Shown here: one piece after another, positions 14,537 through 21,858 of the stretch
Layout of the letters: each line of letters opens with the position of its first letter
Position numbering within the stretch: position 1 is the stretch's first letter
The notes under the pieces: generated by a model
The model's database searches: none
What the model saw: only the letters and a program-made list of their open reading frames with translations
Told to the model about the DNA's origin: nothing
DNA from: Oscillospiraceae bacterium
GTDB taxonomy: Bacteria; Bacillota; Clostridia; Oscillospirales; Ruminococcaceae
NCBI GenBank assembly: GCA_017440545.1
Contig: JAFSGZ010000061.1
Span: 1-39,535, forward strand
DNA: 39,535 nucleotides
Direction of reading: 5' to 3'
Position numbers and translations under genes: made by a program

Positions 14537-15121
14537 TTAGAAAAGACTTTTTATAAAAATTTCAAGGCCTATAAAGATTAAAATTGCACCACCAAGTATT
14601 TCAGCCTTGCCCGAAAGCACAACTCCTGCCTTTTTACCGATATATATGCCCGCAAAGCAGATAAAGAATGTTACAACTCCGATTATAAAGCAGGATAATA
14701 ACGCACCCAAAAAGTTGTAATCAGCAATTGTAAGGCCGACAGAAAGAGCATCAATCGAGGTGGCAATTCCCTGAACAATTAAGCTTACAAAGCTAACCGA
14801 TTCTTTTTTAGCCTCCTCACCACGATTTTTTATGCCCTCAAAAAGCATTTTGCCGCCTATATAACAAAGAAGAATTAACGCTATGTATGGGATAAGCTTT
14901 TGAAATTCTTTAAAGCATTGTGCTATGGTTGAAACGCAAATATATCCAATAAGTGGCATAGCAAACTGAAAAAGTGAAAAAATTCCGGATATTAGGCCCA
15001 TTCTTGTCTTTTTCATTTTAGGCTCGTTCATACCATTTGCAAGTGAAACAGAAAAAGCGTCCATCGCAAGCCCTATGCCGAGTAATATGCTATTGAAAAA
15101 GAAAGTAAAATTATAAAGCAT
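14537..15121 (-). CDS. mntP: Manganese efflux pump MntP
   Basis: Six-helix membrane exporter of Mn(II). The 194-residue product has the internal duplication of the family, GLAMDAFSVSLANG near residue 17 and GIATSIDALSVGLTIAD near residue 113, each supplying an Asp in the membrane. A short basic loop KNRGEEAKKES lies between the halves. It follows eno across a terminator hairpin and has GGAGG just upstream. I looked for a yybP-ykoY manganese riboswitch upstream and see no room for one in the 94-base gap. Confidence 0.92.
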   Translation of the reverse strand: MLYNFTFFFNSILLGIGLAMDAFSVSLANGMNEPKMKKTRMGLISGIFSLFQFAMPLIGYICVSTIAQCFKEFQKLIPYIALILLCYIGGKMLFEGIKNRGEEAKKESVSFVSLIVQGIATSIDALSVGLTIADYNFLGALLSCFIIGVVTFFICFAGIYIGKKAGVVLSGKAEILGGAILIFIGLEIFIKSLF

Positions 15122-15140
15122 TTTTATCCTCCAATACTAC

Positions 15141-15172
15141 AAACAGAAAAGCAAGCTTTTAAGCTTGCTTTT
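15141..15172 (-). terminator. Terminator after eno
   Basis: A self-complementary stem AAAAGCAAGCTT / AAGCTTGCTTTT (15,147-15,158 with 15,161-15,172) with a two-base gap. On the minus strand it runs out into TTTTCTGTTT. It lies 44 bases after the eno stop and 20 bases before mntP, so mntP may be expressed partly by read-through. Confidence 0.8.
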
Positions 15173-15215
15173 ACTATTTATATTATTATATATTAAAGCT
15201 TTATAATATTCAAGA

Positions 15216-16514
15216 CTATTTTCTGTTTAAAAATGCTTTTTCTCCAAGATAGACTGCTCTGCTGCCGAGTTCTTCCTCTATTCTCAGAAGTCTATTATAT
15301 TTTGCGGTGCGCTCACTTCTTGCAGGTGCACCTGTTTTTATAAATCCCGAATTTGTTGCAACTGCCAAATCAGCAATAAAGGTATCCTCGGTTTCACCCG
15401 AGCGATGTGAAATAATATAACTATATCCACGCTTTTTAGCTTCACCTATGGTGTTTAAAGTTTCACTGAAGCTACCGACCTGATTAGGCTTAATTAGTAT
15501 ACTGTTGCATGCACCTTTTTGGCTAAATTCGCTTAATCTAAATACGTTAGTGACAAACATATCATCGCCGACTATCTGCACCTTATCCCCTATTTCTTCT
15601 GTCAGAATTTTAGCGGTTTCAACATCATTTTGGTCAAAAGGGTCTTCGAGAGAATAGATAGGATATTTTCGGCAAAGGTCCTTAAAATAATTAATAAGTC
15701 TATTTTTTGAAAGCGAAAGTCCGCTTTTTCTTAAAAAGTATATTTCGTCCTTACAATACCATTCAGAAGCCGCAGCATCAAGTGCCAGTGCTATATCCTT
15801 GCCCGCTTTAAAGCCTGCATCGGATATTGCAGTTAGGATAAGCTCGATTGCTTCTTCGTCATTTTTAAGGTTAGGTGCAAAGCCGCCCTCATCGCCAACA
15901 GAGGTTGAAAGTGCACGATTATTTAAAAGCTTTTTAAGGGTTGCGTACACCTCGCACCCCCATTGAAGTGCCTCACTAAAGCTTTTTGCGCCAATAGGCA
16001 TAATCATAAATTCCTGAATATTAAGATTGTTTGAAGCGTGAACGCCGCCGTTTAAAATATTCATCATAGGAACGGGCATTGTGACAGCCCTATCTCCGCC
16101 AAGACTTCTATAAAGTGCCACCGAATCTGTATTGGCAACTGCTTTTGCACAAGCAAGTGAAACTGCCAAAAAAGCATTTGCGCCAAGACGTTTTTTGTTT
16201 TCAGTTAAATCCAAATCGAGCATTAAATCGTCAATTTCTTTAACATTTCTTGCATCAGCACCAATAAGTTTTTTATTTATTTTTGTGTTTATGTTTTCCA
16301 CAGCAGTCAAAACGCTTTTACCAAGAAAAAGCTTTTCGTCGTTATCTCTTAGCTCGTGAGCTTCATATTTTCCTGTTGAAGCTCCCGACGGAACAGCGGC
16401 TCTGCCATATCTGCCCCCACTTAAATAAACATCTGCCTCAACTGTGGGATTTCCACGTGAGTCGATTATTTGACGTCCCTTTACTTTTGTGATACTATAA
16501 GGATGTGAGTTCAT
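15216..16514 (-). CDS. eno: Enolase
   Basis: Converts 2-phosphoglycerate to phosphoenolpyruvate in glycolysis. The 432-residue product has the family signatures IIDSRGNPTVEADVYL, AVPSGASTGKYEAHELRD, MPVPMMNILNGGVHASNNL, GDEGGFAPNL, YSLEDPFDQND, QIVGDDMFVTN, LIKPNQVGS and SHRSGETEDTFIADLAVA. The catalytic Glu, Lys and His positions and the metal-binding Asp/Glu residues are in place. I chose the ATG at 16,512-16,514 with GGAGG upstream and reject an extension of about 84 codons into the intergenic region. The gene is transcribed alone, divergent from the lipoprotein-pdaA unit. Confidence 0.97.
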   Translation of the reverse strand: MNSHPYSITKVKGRQIIDSRGNPTVEADVYLSGGRYGRAAVPSGASTGKYEAHELRDNDEKLFLGKSVLTAVENINTKINKKLIGADARNVKEIDDLMLDLDLTENKKRLGANAFLAVSLACAKAVANTDSVALYRSLGGDRAVTMPVPMMNILNGGVHASNNLNIQEFMIMPIGAKSFSEALQWGCEVYATLKKLLNNRALSTSVGDEGGFAPNLKNDEEAIELILTAISDAGFKAGKDIALALDAAASEWYCKDEIYFLRKSGLSLSKNRLINYFKDLCRKYPIYSLEDPFDQNDVETAKILTEEIGDKVQIVGDDMFVTNVFRLSEFSQKGACNSILIKPNQVGSFSETLNTIGEAKKRGYSYIISHRSGETEDTFIADLAVATNSGFIKTGAPARSERTAKYNRLLRIEEELGSRAVYLGEKAFLNRK

Positions 16515-16623
16515 TTTAATAACCTCCGTTTTTACAAATTTTGAAATTTTCCTCTTACAGCATATTGTTTTACTTTTTGTTAAAACTATTCGGGGAACAG
16601 AAAAAATAAGGAGGTTGAAATTT

Positions 16624-16878
16624 ATGAAAAACAAGCTTATTATAGCCATTGTTGCCATTATGATTGCCGCCACATTTACAGCCTGCGGTGATAATGGTGA
16701 TATGGACAACTCTTTAAGCAGTGTTGTGTCAAAGGACAACGGTGGAAATGCGCCCGAAGGAAACACCGACGGAAACTACGATGACGATAATATAAGCAGC
16801 AAAAACGATTTAGGCGATGATATTTCAAATATTATGTCTTCAGGTAAGGAAATGCTTAGCAGTATAATGGAAAAATAA
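16624..16878 (+). CDS. Small Asp/Asn/Ser-rich lipoprotein
   Basis: An 84-residue protein with a lipoprotein signal peptide (KNKLIIAIVAIMIAATFTAC, lipidated Cys21) and a mature part of about 64 residues that is very rich in Asp, Asn, Gly and Ser, hydrophilic and probably disordered, ending in a short amphipathic helix. The family is not recognised. AAGGAGG lies nine bases before the ATG. It ends one base before pdaA, so the two are co-translated and may work together at the cell wall. Role unknown. Confidence 0.8.
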   Translation: MKNKLIIAIVAIMIAATFTACGDNGDMDNSLSSVVSKDNGGNAPEGNTDGNYDDDNISSKNDLGDDISNIMSSGKEMLSSIMEK

Positions 16879-16879
16879 C

Positions 16880-17809
16880 ATGAAAAAACAAAAAACTAAA
16901 TTTACAGAATTAGTAATCATTTTTGCCGTAATCTTATTTTTATGTTCCTCTTGCGGCAAAAATATAGAAAATTCCCCGACCAGCTCGGGCAACATTCAAA
17001 GTTCGGAAATTTTTACAGAGGCTCCTAATGAAAGCGTTGTTATAGGTACTATCGGTGATGTATCAAGCTCGGTTTCAAGTGAAAGCACAAGTTCACAGCC
17101 AGTATCTTCTGCTGATACTAGCTTAAATTCACTTGATAATACAAAGCGAGGCTGGGGTCCCGGAATTTGCCGAAACGGCAATCGGTCATCTGCTGCTGTT
17201 TCGTATAACAACAAATACGGAAAATACAATGCTGTTTTTATAGGTGAAGATACCAAAAATATTTATCTTACCTTTGACGAGGGTTATGAAAACGGATACA
17301 CAGCGCCTATTCTTGATACACTTAAAGAAAAGGGCGTCTGCGCTGTATTTTTTGTGACCTATGATTATGTAAAAAGAAATCCCGAATTAGTTAAAAGAAT
17401 GATTGACGAGGGGCACATAGTGGGAAATCATAGTTATTCTCACCCCTCTTTTCCGAGTTTAAGCGTGGAAAAAGCCCGCGATGAAATTTTAAAGCTTCAC
17501 GATTATGTATTAGACAATTTCAATTATGAAATGAAGCTTTTTAGATTTCCAATGGGTGAAAGCAGCGACAGAATGCTTGCTTTAGTGAATAGTCTTAATT
17601 ATAAAAGTGTTTTTTGGAGCTTTGCCTATGCCGACTGGACAACAACAGCACAGCCTGAAAAAAGCTATGCTTTAAACCACATTGTTGACAGTGCTCATAA
17701 CGGTTGCATATATCTACTTCACGCCGTTTCAAAAACAAACACCGAGGTTTTAGGCGAGGCTATTGACAAAATACGCGCTAACGGCTATGTTTTTACAAAA
17801 TTTGAGTAA
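16880..17809 (+). CDS. pdaA: PdaA-type polysaccharide (peptidoglycan) deacetylase, exported
   Basis: A NodB-fold de-N-acetylase closest to Bacillus PdaA, which deacetylates muramic acid residues and leads to muramic delta-lactam in spore cortex. The 309-residue protein has an N-terminal hydrophobic helix ending in CSSC, so it is anchored or lipidated. A Ser/Thr-rich linker runs to about residue 88, and the catalytic domain follows. Motifs are IYLTFDEGYENGYT (Asp-Glu in place of the usual Asp-Asp/Asn), NHSYSHPS with both zinc His, RFPMGESS, SVFWSFAYADW and IYLLHAVS. No clear ribosome site precedes the ATG, so it is probably coupled to the small lipoprotein gene. Sporulation is suggested but not proven by this gene. 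Confidence 0.88.
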   Translation: MKKQKTKFTELVIIFAVILFLCSSCGKNIENSPTSSGNIQSSEIFTEAPNESVVIGTIGDVSSSVSSESTSSQPVSSADTSLNSLDNTKRGWGPGICRNGNRSSAAVSYNNKYGKYNAVFIGEDTKNIYLTFDEGYENGYTAPILDTLKEKGVCAVFFVTYDYVKRNPELVKRMIDEGHIVGNHSYSHPSFPSLSVEKARDEILKLHDYVLDNFNYEMKLFRFPMGESSDRMLALVNSLNYKSVFWSFAYADWTTTAQPEKSYALNHIVDSAHNGCIYLLHAVSKTNTEVLGEAIDKIRANGYVFTKFE

Positions 17810-17811
17810 AA

Positions 17812-17848
17812 TAAAAATCCTGCATTTTAAAAAATGCAGGATTTTTTT
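17812..17848. terminator. Bidirectional terminator between pdaA and the GNAT gene
   Basis: AAATCCTGCATTTT pairs with AAAATGCAGGATTT, with T-runs on both sides. The minus-strand GNAT gene ends inside it: its stop codon at 17,827-17,829 lies at the tip of the hairpin. Confidence 0.92.
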
Positions 17849-18393
17849 GTGTTATAAACAGCCTCATAAATTTCACAAATAATATCTTTTTGGACCTCTT
17901 TAGGATAGGACATTATTTTCATAGAAAGAGGTTTACAGCCTTTCATCATAGGTGGCAAAAAATAGGCAAAATCATTTAAAACAAAACCGTGCCTTTTATA
18001 AAACTCCATTCTTCTGTGCGTAAGCTCGTTTTCATCGGGTTCTACCTCTATTACAAGCGGCATATCGAGCATGTCTTTAACGTAATTTAAAAGAATACTG
18101 CCCAGCTTTAAATTTCGCATATCAGCACGAGTTGCAAAATGGTCACCAAAATAAAAGTTTTTAAGACGCCATATAGTAAAAAAGCAGACAACCTCATCAT
18201 TTTTTAAAAGCGACACAGCGAAATATCGGCTTTCATTTTTAAAAAGCGAATAAAACGCATCTTTAGTGCGCCTTTCGGATTTTGGAAATGAATCCTTTAT
18301 GATTTTAAAAAGCTCGTTAAAATGTTTTTGGGAGATGTAATTATCATCTCCCAATATTTTTAGTTCAAAGCCATTTGGTAATACGTTTTGCAT
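17827..18393 (-). CDS. GNAT family N-acetyltransferase
   Basis: A 188-residue acetyltransferase-fold protein; the substrate is not known. The acetyl-CoA binding region is seen as FATRADMRNLKLGSILLNYV (motif A, R-x-x-x-x-G-x-L form), followed by EVEPDENELTHRRMEFYKRHGFVLND, with the family's YxRxGF-like ending (EFYKRHGF). Upstream ERRTKDAFYSLF resembles the start of this subfamily. It overlaps the SGNH hydrolase gene by one base, and its stop lies in the terminator hairpin. Annotation beyond the superfamily would be a guess. Confidence 0.85.
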   Translation of the reverse strand: MQNVLPNGFELKILGDDNYISQKHFNELFKIIKDSFPKSERRTKDAFYSLFKNESRYFAVSLLKNDEVVCFFTIWRLKNFYFGDHFATRADMRNLKLGSILLNYVKDMLDMPLVIEVEPDENELTHRRMEFYKRHGFVLNDFAYFLPPMMKGCKPLSMKIMSYPKEVQKDIICEIYEAVYNTKKSCIF

Positions 18394-19025
18394 TAGAAAT
18401 TATTTTCCTTTAAAACATCATACATTGCTTGTGCAAGTGCTTTATGGTCGTCTTTATCCATATGTAAAAGGTCGATTTTTGAAGGCTTTGCATACTTTGA
18501 TGCATCGAGGAACATACAACCTTGGCTATCTGCAAATCTTTTATATAAGGGTGCAAGGCTCTTTGAAATTTCAACTGCATCTGCAGAAAAGCCTGAATTA
18601 TCAAGGCTGTTTTCAATGCCCTCTGCTATATTAATGGGAGAAACGAGCAAAATTTGAGGTGCCTTAAAGGGACCGTAATCAAATTTTTTAACCATAGAAA
18701 CAAGGCGTGCCGAGCCGACAGCAATATCAATTGGTAAAAGATTAAAGCGATGCTTCATATCATTTGTGCCAAGCATAAGAATAACTAAATCAAGCGGACG
18801 GTGGCTTTTAAGTGCAATCGGAAGTGAAAGCTCGCCAACATCGCTATGCTCTAAATCATCAGAAAACACAGAGGTTCTGGCCGAGCAGCCTTCCTCAATT
18901 ATTCTGTAATCGTCGCCAAGTAACTGACCTAACACACTTGTCCAGCGCTCACCAATATCCCATCTACCACCATTGGGATTTGCGCCATATGTATTAGAGT
19001 CGCCAAAGCATAAAACATGTTTCAT
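18393..19025 (-). CDS. SGNH/GDSL hydrolase (lipase/esterase-like)
   Basis: A 210-residue cytosolic SGNH-fold hydrolase without a signal peptide. The four blocks are visible: VLCFGDSNTYGANPNG (block I, nucleophile Ser10), then EEGCSARTS (Gly), then VILMLGTNDMK (block III, Asn), and DLLHMDKDDHKALAQAM (block V, His). The order and spacing resemble arylesterase and acyl-CoA thioesterase members. The downstream GNAT gene overlaps it by one base (TAATG-type junction), suggesting a coupled pair. The natural ester is unknown. Confidence 0.88.
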   Translation of the reverse strand: MKHVLCFGDSNTYGANPNGGRWDIGERWTSVLGQLLGDDYRIIEEGCSARTSVFSDDLEHSDVGELSLPIALKSHRPLDLVILMLGTNDMKHRFNLLPIDIAVGSARLVSMVKKFDYGPFKAPQILLVSPINIAEGIENSLDNSGFSADAVEISKSLAPLYKRFADSQGCMFLDASKYAKPSKIDLLHMDKDDHKALAQAMYDVLKENNF

Positions 19026-19062
19026 ATTTTTTGCCCCCTATATAAAATTATTTTTAACAACT

Positions 19063-19096
19063 AAAAAAGCCCGAATACTGAAGCATTCGGGCTTTT
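19063..19096 (-). terminator. Terminator of tRNA-Ala
   Basis: On the minus strand AAAAGCCCGAAT pairs with ATTCGGGCTTTT across an 8-nt loop and runs into TTTTTT. It starts directly at the CCA end of the tRNA. Confidence 0.92.
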
Positions 19097-19171
19097 GGTG
19101 GATCTGATGGGATTCGAACCCACGACCCCCACACTGCCAGTGTGGTGCGCTCCCAACTGCGCTACAGACCC
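19096..19171 (-). tRNA. tRNA-Ala (anticodon GGC)
   Basis: A 76-nt cloverleaf on the minus strand with an encoded CCA end. The acceptor strands GGGTCTG and CAGATCC pair and include the G3-U70 wobble that marks alanine tRNA. The D stem is GCGC/GCGC, the anticodon stem CCACA/TGTGG encloses loop CTGGCAG with anticodon GGC, and the T arm is CGTGGGTTCGAATCCCAT. It has its own promoter and terminator and is a single-gene unit. Confidence 0.97.
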
Positions 19172-19207
19172 ATAATTTAAGACATAACCTTTATGTCAGC
19201 AGTGATT

Positions 19208-19236
19208 ATTATATCAAAAAGAGAGCTCTCTGTCAA
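19208..19236 (-). promoter_or_regulatory. Sigma-A promoter of tRNA-Ala
   Basis: A perfect consensus pair: TTGACA (19,231-19,236) and TATAAT (19,208-19,213) on the minus strand with a 17-bp spacer. The spacer contains the palindrome GAGAGCTCTC. The predicted start is about 30 nt before the mature tRNA. Confidence 0.93.
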
Positions 19237-19256
19237 ACCTTTTCACAAATATTTTT

Positions 19257-19284
19257 AAAAAGGACGCAGTTTTTGCGTCCTTTA
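19257..19284 (-). terminator. Terminator of the foldase-DUF6483-Nudix unit
   Basis: AAAGGACGCA pairs with TGCGTCCTTT across a 5-nt loop, followed by TTAAAAA on the minus strand. It is just after the Nudix stop and just before the tRNA promoter. Confidence 0.8.
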
Positions 19285-19290
19285 AATAAA

Positions 19291-19701
19291 TCAGATAATT
19301 CTCTCAATAAATTCAAGAGCCTTTTTTAAAACTACTCGGTCGTTTTTAAAGGTTAGGGTTTCAAGCGCATCTTTAGGTCTAAGCCACTTATAATCGCAAA
19401 CCTCTTCCCTTTGAAGCTTTACCATTTGATTTTCACAATTTGAAATAAAATACACTACATCTTTAAGTATGTTTGACTTTGGCTTATAGCTTATTACCTC
19501 GCGAAAGCCATCTATCATATTTACAGACAGTCCGACCTCTTCCATTACCTCACGCTTTGCAGTTTCGGTTTCGTTTTCGTTGCCTTCAACATGACCTTTA
19601 GGAAATGACCAATTTCCGTTTCGTGTTTGCTTTATTACAAGAACTCGTAATTCTACATTATTTTTATAAATTATCGAGCCGCAGGATTTTTCCGTTAACA
19701 T
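19291..19701 (-). CDS. Nudix hydrolase, Ap4A-type
   Basis: A small (136-residue) Nudix protein. The start CGSIIYKNNVELRVLVIKQTRNGNWSFPKG fits the asymmetric diadenosine-tetraphosphate hydrolase group. The Nudix box is complete at residues 36-58 (GHVEGNENETETAKREVMEEVGL without gaps), with REV and the EE pair that bind metal. The ending VCDYKWLRPKDALETLTF is also typical. It would clear Ap4A or related nucleotides. It is the last gene of the unit starting at 21,201. Substrate inferred from family resemblance only. Confidence 0.88.
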   Translation of the reverse strand: MLTEKSCGSIIYKNNVELRVLVIKQTRNGNWSFPKGHVEGNENETETAKREVMEEVGLSVNMIDGFREVISYKPKSNILKDVVYFISNCENQMVKLQREEVCDYKWLRPKDALETLTFKNDRVVLKKALEFIERII

Positions 19702-19737
19702 TGCCTATGTTCTCTCCTAATGGGGTATTTTCTGTGC

Positions 19738-20121
19738 TTAAATGTCATCTTGACTGATTCCGTAATCCGCGGCAATTTTTAAGATTTCTTTCATACCGTC
19801 GCCGATTTCTTCTCTTGAAAAGTTATTTTTTAAAAGCCAGTCATCACTCATATTTAAAAGTTCTTTATAAAAATCGTTTGCAACAAAGAAATATTCCTCT
19901 TCGGGATGTTCATATATTGTATCAAAAAGCAGATTTTCTGCCTCATTAACCTTTCCCTCTAAGCACATTCTTTTAAGCATTAAGCCTACAAGTCCTGCTT
20001 CACCAAGCGAAGCGTCGTGGCTTACCGAGGAAATTTCTTCCTTGTGAGAGGATTTATTTTTGAGGTTAACTAAAAACTCACCGAAATCCTCTATCATATC
20101 CATAATATAATCGTTCTTCAC
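19738..20121 (-). CDS. DUF6483-like protein
   Basis: A 127-residue acidic, mostly helical cytosolic protein. The opening KNDYIMDMIEDFGEFLVNL and the helical-repeat-like middle (GLVGLMLKRMCLEGKVNEAENLLFDTI) resemble the DUF6483 family of small clostridial proteins; the function is unknown and my assignment rests on that pattern alone. I prefer the GTG at 20,119-20,121, five bases after GGAGG, over the TTG at 20,133. It starts 15 nt after the lipoprotein foldase gene and precedes the Nudix gene in the same unit. Confidence 0.65.
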   Translation of the reverse strand: MKNDYIMDMIEDFGEFLVNLKNKSSHKEEISSVSHDASLGEAGLVGLMLKRMCLEGKVNEAENLLFDTIYEHPEEEYFFVANDFYKELLNMSDDWLLKNNFSREEIGDGMKEILKIAADYGISQDDI

Positions 20122-20136
20122 AAAAGCCTCCAAATT

Positions 20137-21201
20137 CTATTTGGATGTCATATAGCTCATAAGATGCTCTATGGTGTAGTCTATAATCATTTGACCTCTT
20201 AAATTATCTTCACCAATATCTTCTATTAATTGGTCGGTTGAAATATAGTTATATTTCTCTTTATATTCCTCAAGGCTTATTTCATACTGCTCATCAGTGA
20301 GCCTTATTCCCTCTTTATCGGCGATTGCTAAAATCACCATTTCCTTTGCAACAAGCTTTTTGGCGGCCTCTTCGAGTTTTTCATTAAACTCTTTCATACT
20401 CATTCCGCTGTTTAAAACATATTGCTCCAAGGTTAAGTCCTTTTGCCTTGCAAGGTCGCTTTCGCGAGTTTTTAATTTAGCCTGATAGTTCTTAACCTCT
20501 TTTTTGGGATATTTTTTAATCTTGCACTCATCAATTACTGCAGAAACAAGGTTTTCTAAATTCTTTGTTTCAGCTTCCTCTTTAAATTCTTTTGTCAGCA
20601 AATCGTGAATATATGTTTTATATTCCGAAACAGTTTTAACAGTTGAAATACTTGAAACAATATCATCTGTAAGCTCTGGATAAACCACAACATAAACCTT
20701 TTTAACCGTCACAATAAAGGTTACATCCTTGCCTGCATATTCTGCACTGTGATATTTTTTAGGGAATGTGAGGTTAAGTGTGGTTGTACTTCCGATTTTC
20801 TTGCCTACAAGTCCAGCCTCAAAGCCATCGATAAACGAACCTGAACCGATTTCAAGCGGGAAATCCTTGCCACTGCCGCCCTCAATTGCCTTACCATCAA
20901 CAAAGCCTTCAAAATCTATAACAGCAGTATCACCTATTGAAACTGCCTTATCACGTGACTCTTTATTAGTGAGCTTATATTTTTCAAGCTCAGACTTTAT
21001 TCTTTCCTCAACATCATCAGCACCGACAACAACATTCATTGGTGAATATTTTGCCGATTTATAATCGCCGACCTCTACATATTTAGTTAAATCGTAGCTG
21101 TAAAACTCTCCTGTATCAAGCGGACTTGTTTCCTTACAGCCCGAAAAGGAAAACAAAGCTATAAGCAAAAGAGCCAATACTTTTATTATATTTCTTTTCA
21201 T
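20137..21201 (-). CDS. Trigger-factor-like lipoprotein with FKBP-type peptidyl-prolyl isomerase domain
   Basis: A 354-residue surface foldase. The lipoprotein signal peptide ends FSFSGC with lipidated Cys22. An FKBP domain follows at about residues 87-170 (GDTAVIDFEGFVDGKAIEGG, GSGSFIDGFEAGLVGKKIG, LTFPKKYHSAEYAGKDVTF). Then comes a trigger-factor C-terminal-like helical region with YPELTDDIVSSI, LVSAVIDECKIKKYPKKEV and the segments to the end. The ribosome-binding N-domain of true trigger factor is replaced by the lipid anchor, so it should fold or protect exported proteins. It is the first gene of a three-gene unit with its own promoter. Confidence 0.9.
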   Translation of the reverse strand: MKRNIIKVLALLLIALFSFSGCKETSPLDTGEFYSYDLTKYVEVGDYKSAKYSPMNVVVGADDVEERIKSELEKYKLTNKESRDKAVSIGDTAVIDFEGFVDGKAIEGGSGKDFPLEIGSGSFIDGFEAGLVGKKIGSTTTLNLTFPKKYHSAEYAGKDVTFIVTVKKVYVVVYPELTDDIVSSISTVKTVSEYKTYIHDLLTKEFKEEAETKNLENLVSAVIDECKIKKYPKKEVKNYQAKLKTRESDLARQKDLTLEQYVLNSGMSMKEFNEKLEEAAKKLVAKEMVILAIADKEGIRLTDEQYEISLEEYKEKYNYISTDQLIEDIGEDNLRGQMIIDYTIEHLMSYMTSK

Positions 21202-21234
21202 AAGATTACCTCTTTTTATTATTACATTTATAAA

Positions 21235-21263
21235 ATTATACCATAGAGCTTATTATATTTCAA
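21235..21263 (-). promoter_or_regulatory. Sigma-A promoter of the foldase lipoprotein unit
   Basis: TTGAAA (21,258-21,263) and TATAAT (21,235-21,240) on the minus strand with a 17-bp spacer, about 35 nt before the foldase ATG. It occupies one side of the 325-base divergent gap 21,202-21,526. The centre of that gap (21,270-21,430) is very AT-rich and shows nothing else I can name. Confidence 0.88.
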
Positions 21264-21443
21264 CTGCATTATTCTTTTTCTTCAAAATTATTTTGATAAG
21301 TAATATTTAGTTATTTTTAATAAAATATGTAGTTGTTTTTGAATAAGGTTAAAAAATTATGTGAATAATGCACAAAGAAAAGGCGTATTTTAAGTTTAGT
21401 ATCAGCAATAGGTAGAAATATTTTTTAGCTTTTTTCAAAATCG

Positions 21444-21471
21444 TTGACGAATAAAAATTATGTGATATAAT
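21444..21471 (+). promoter_or_regulatory. Sigma-A promoter of ptsH
   Basis: TTGACG (21,444-21,449) and TATAAT (21,466-21,471) with a 16-bp spacer, and TGTG just before the -10 box. It is 55 nt upstream of the ptsH ATG and is preceded by a long A/T-rich tract that may act as an UP element. Confidence 0.8.
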
Positions 21472-21526
21472 TATGCTTGAAATAAAATATGTCTTTACAT
21501 ATTTACCTAAACAGGAGTGAATAACA

Positions 21527-21790
21527 ATGTTTGTTAAAGAAGTTGAAGTTAAAAACCAAGTAGGTCTTCACGCGCGTCCTGCAACCTTCTTTATTCAAAA
21601 GGCAAATGAATACAAATCATCCATTTGGGTTGAAAAAGATGAGCGCAGAGTTAATGCCAAGAGCCTTTTAGGCATTTTATCACTTGGAATTATCGGCGGA
21701 ACCACTATTAAAATTATTGCCGACGGTGATGACGAAACAGCAGCAGTTGAGGGTCTTATCTCCCTCGTAGATTCCGGTTTTTCGGATTAA
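21527..21790 (+). CDS. ptsH: Phosphocarrier protein HPr
   Basis: Carries phosphate from enzyme I to the sugar-specific enzymes II of the phosphotransferase system. The 87-residue product has the active-site motif GLHARPAT with His15 and a regulatory serine at position 46 (NAKS46LLGILSLG), which HPr kinase phosphorylates in Firmicutes to signal carbon status. The presence of His15 separates it from Crh. The ATG has AGGAG eight bases upstream. It has its own promoter and a terminator before uvrC. No ptsI or hprK is in the window. Confidence 0.95.
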   Translation: MFVKEVEVKNQVGLHARPATFFIQKANEYKSSIWVEKDERRVNAKSLLGILSLGIIGGTTIKIIADGDDETAAVEGLISLVDSGFSD

Positions 21791-21803
21791 TTAGCCGCTG
21801 AAA

Positions 21804-21841
21804 CAACTGCTTTGGTTTATGCCAAGGCAGTTTTATTTTTT
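21804..21841 (+). terminator. Terminator after ptsH
   Basis: AACTGCTTTGG pairs with CCAAGGCAGTT (one G-U wobble) across a short loop and runs into TTTTATTTTTT. It lies 14 bases after the ptsH stop and just before the uvrC ribosome site, so uvrC is reached by partial read-through. Confidence 0.87.
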
Positions 21842-21858
21842 AGAGAGGAGGATATTTT

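Noticed and set aside
15122..15215. Manganese (yybP-ykoY) riboswitch upstream of mntP
   Set aside because: The 94-base gap holds only the eno terminator and a ribosome site; conserved riboswitch strings are not present.
15216..16766. Longer enolase reading starting near 16,766
   Set aside because: The extra roughly 84 codons have no enolase likeness, run into the divergent lipoprotein gene, and the ATG at 16,514 has a proper ribosome site.
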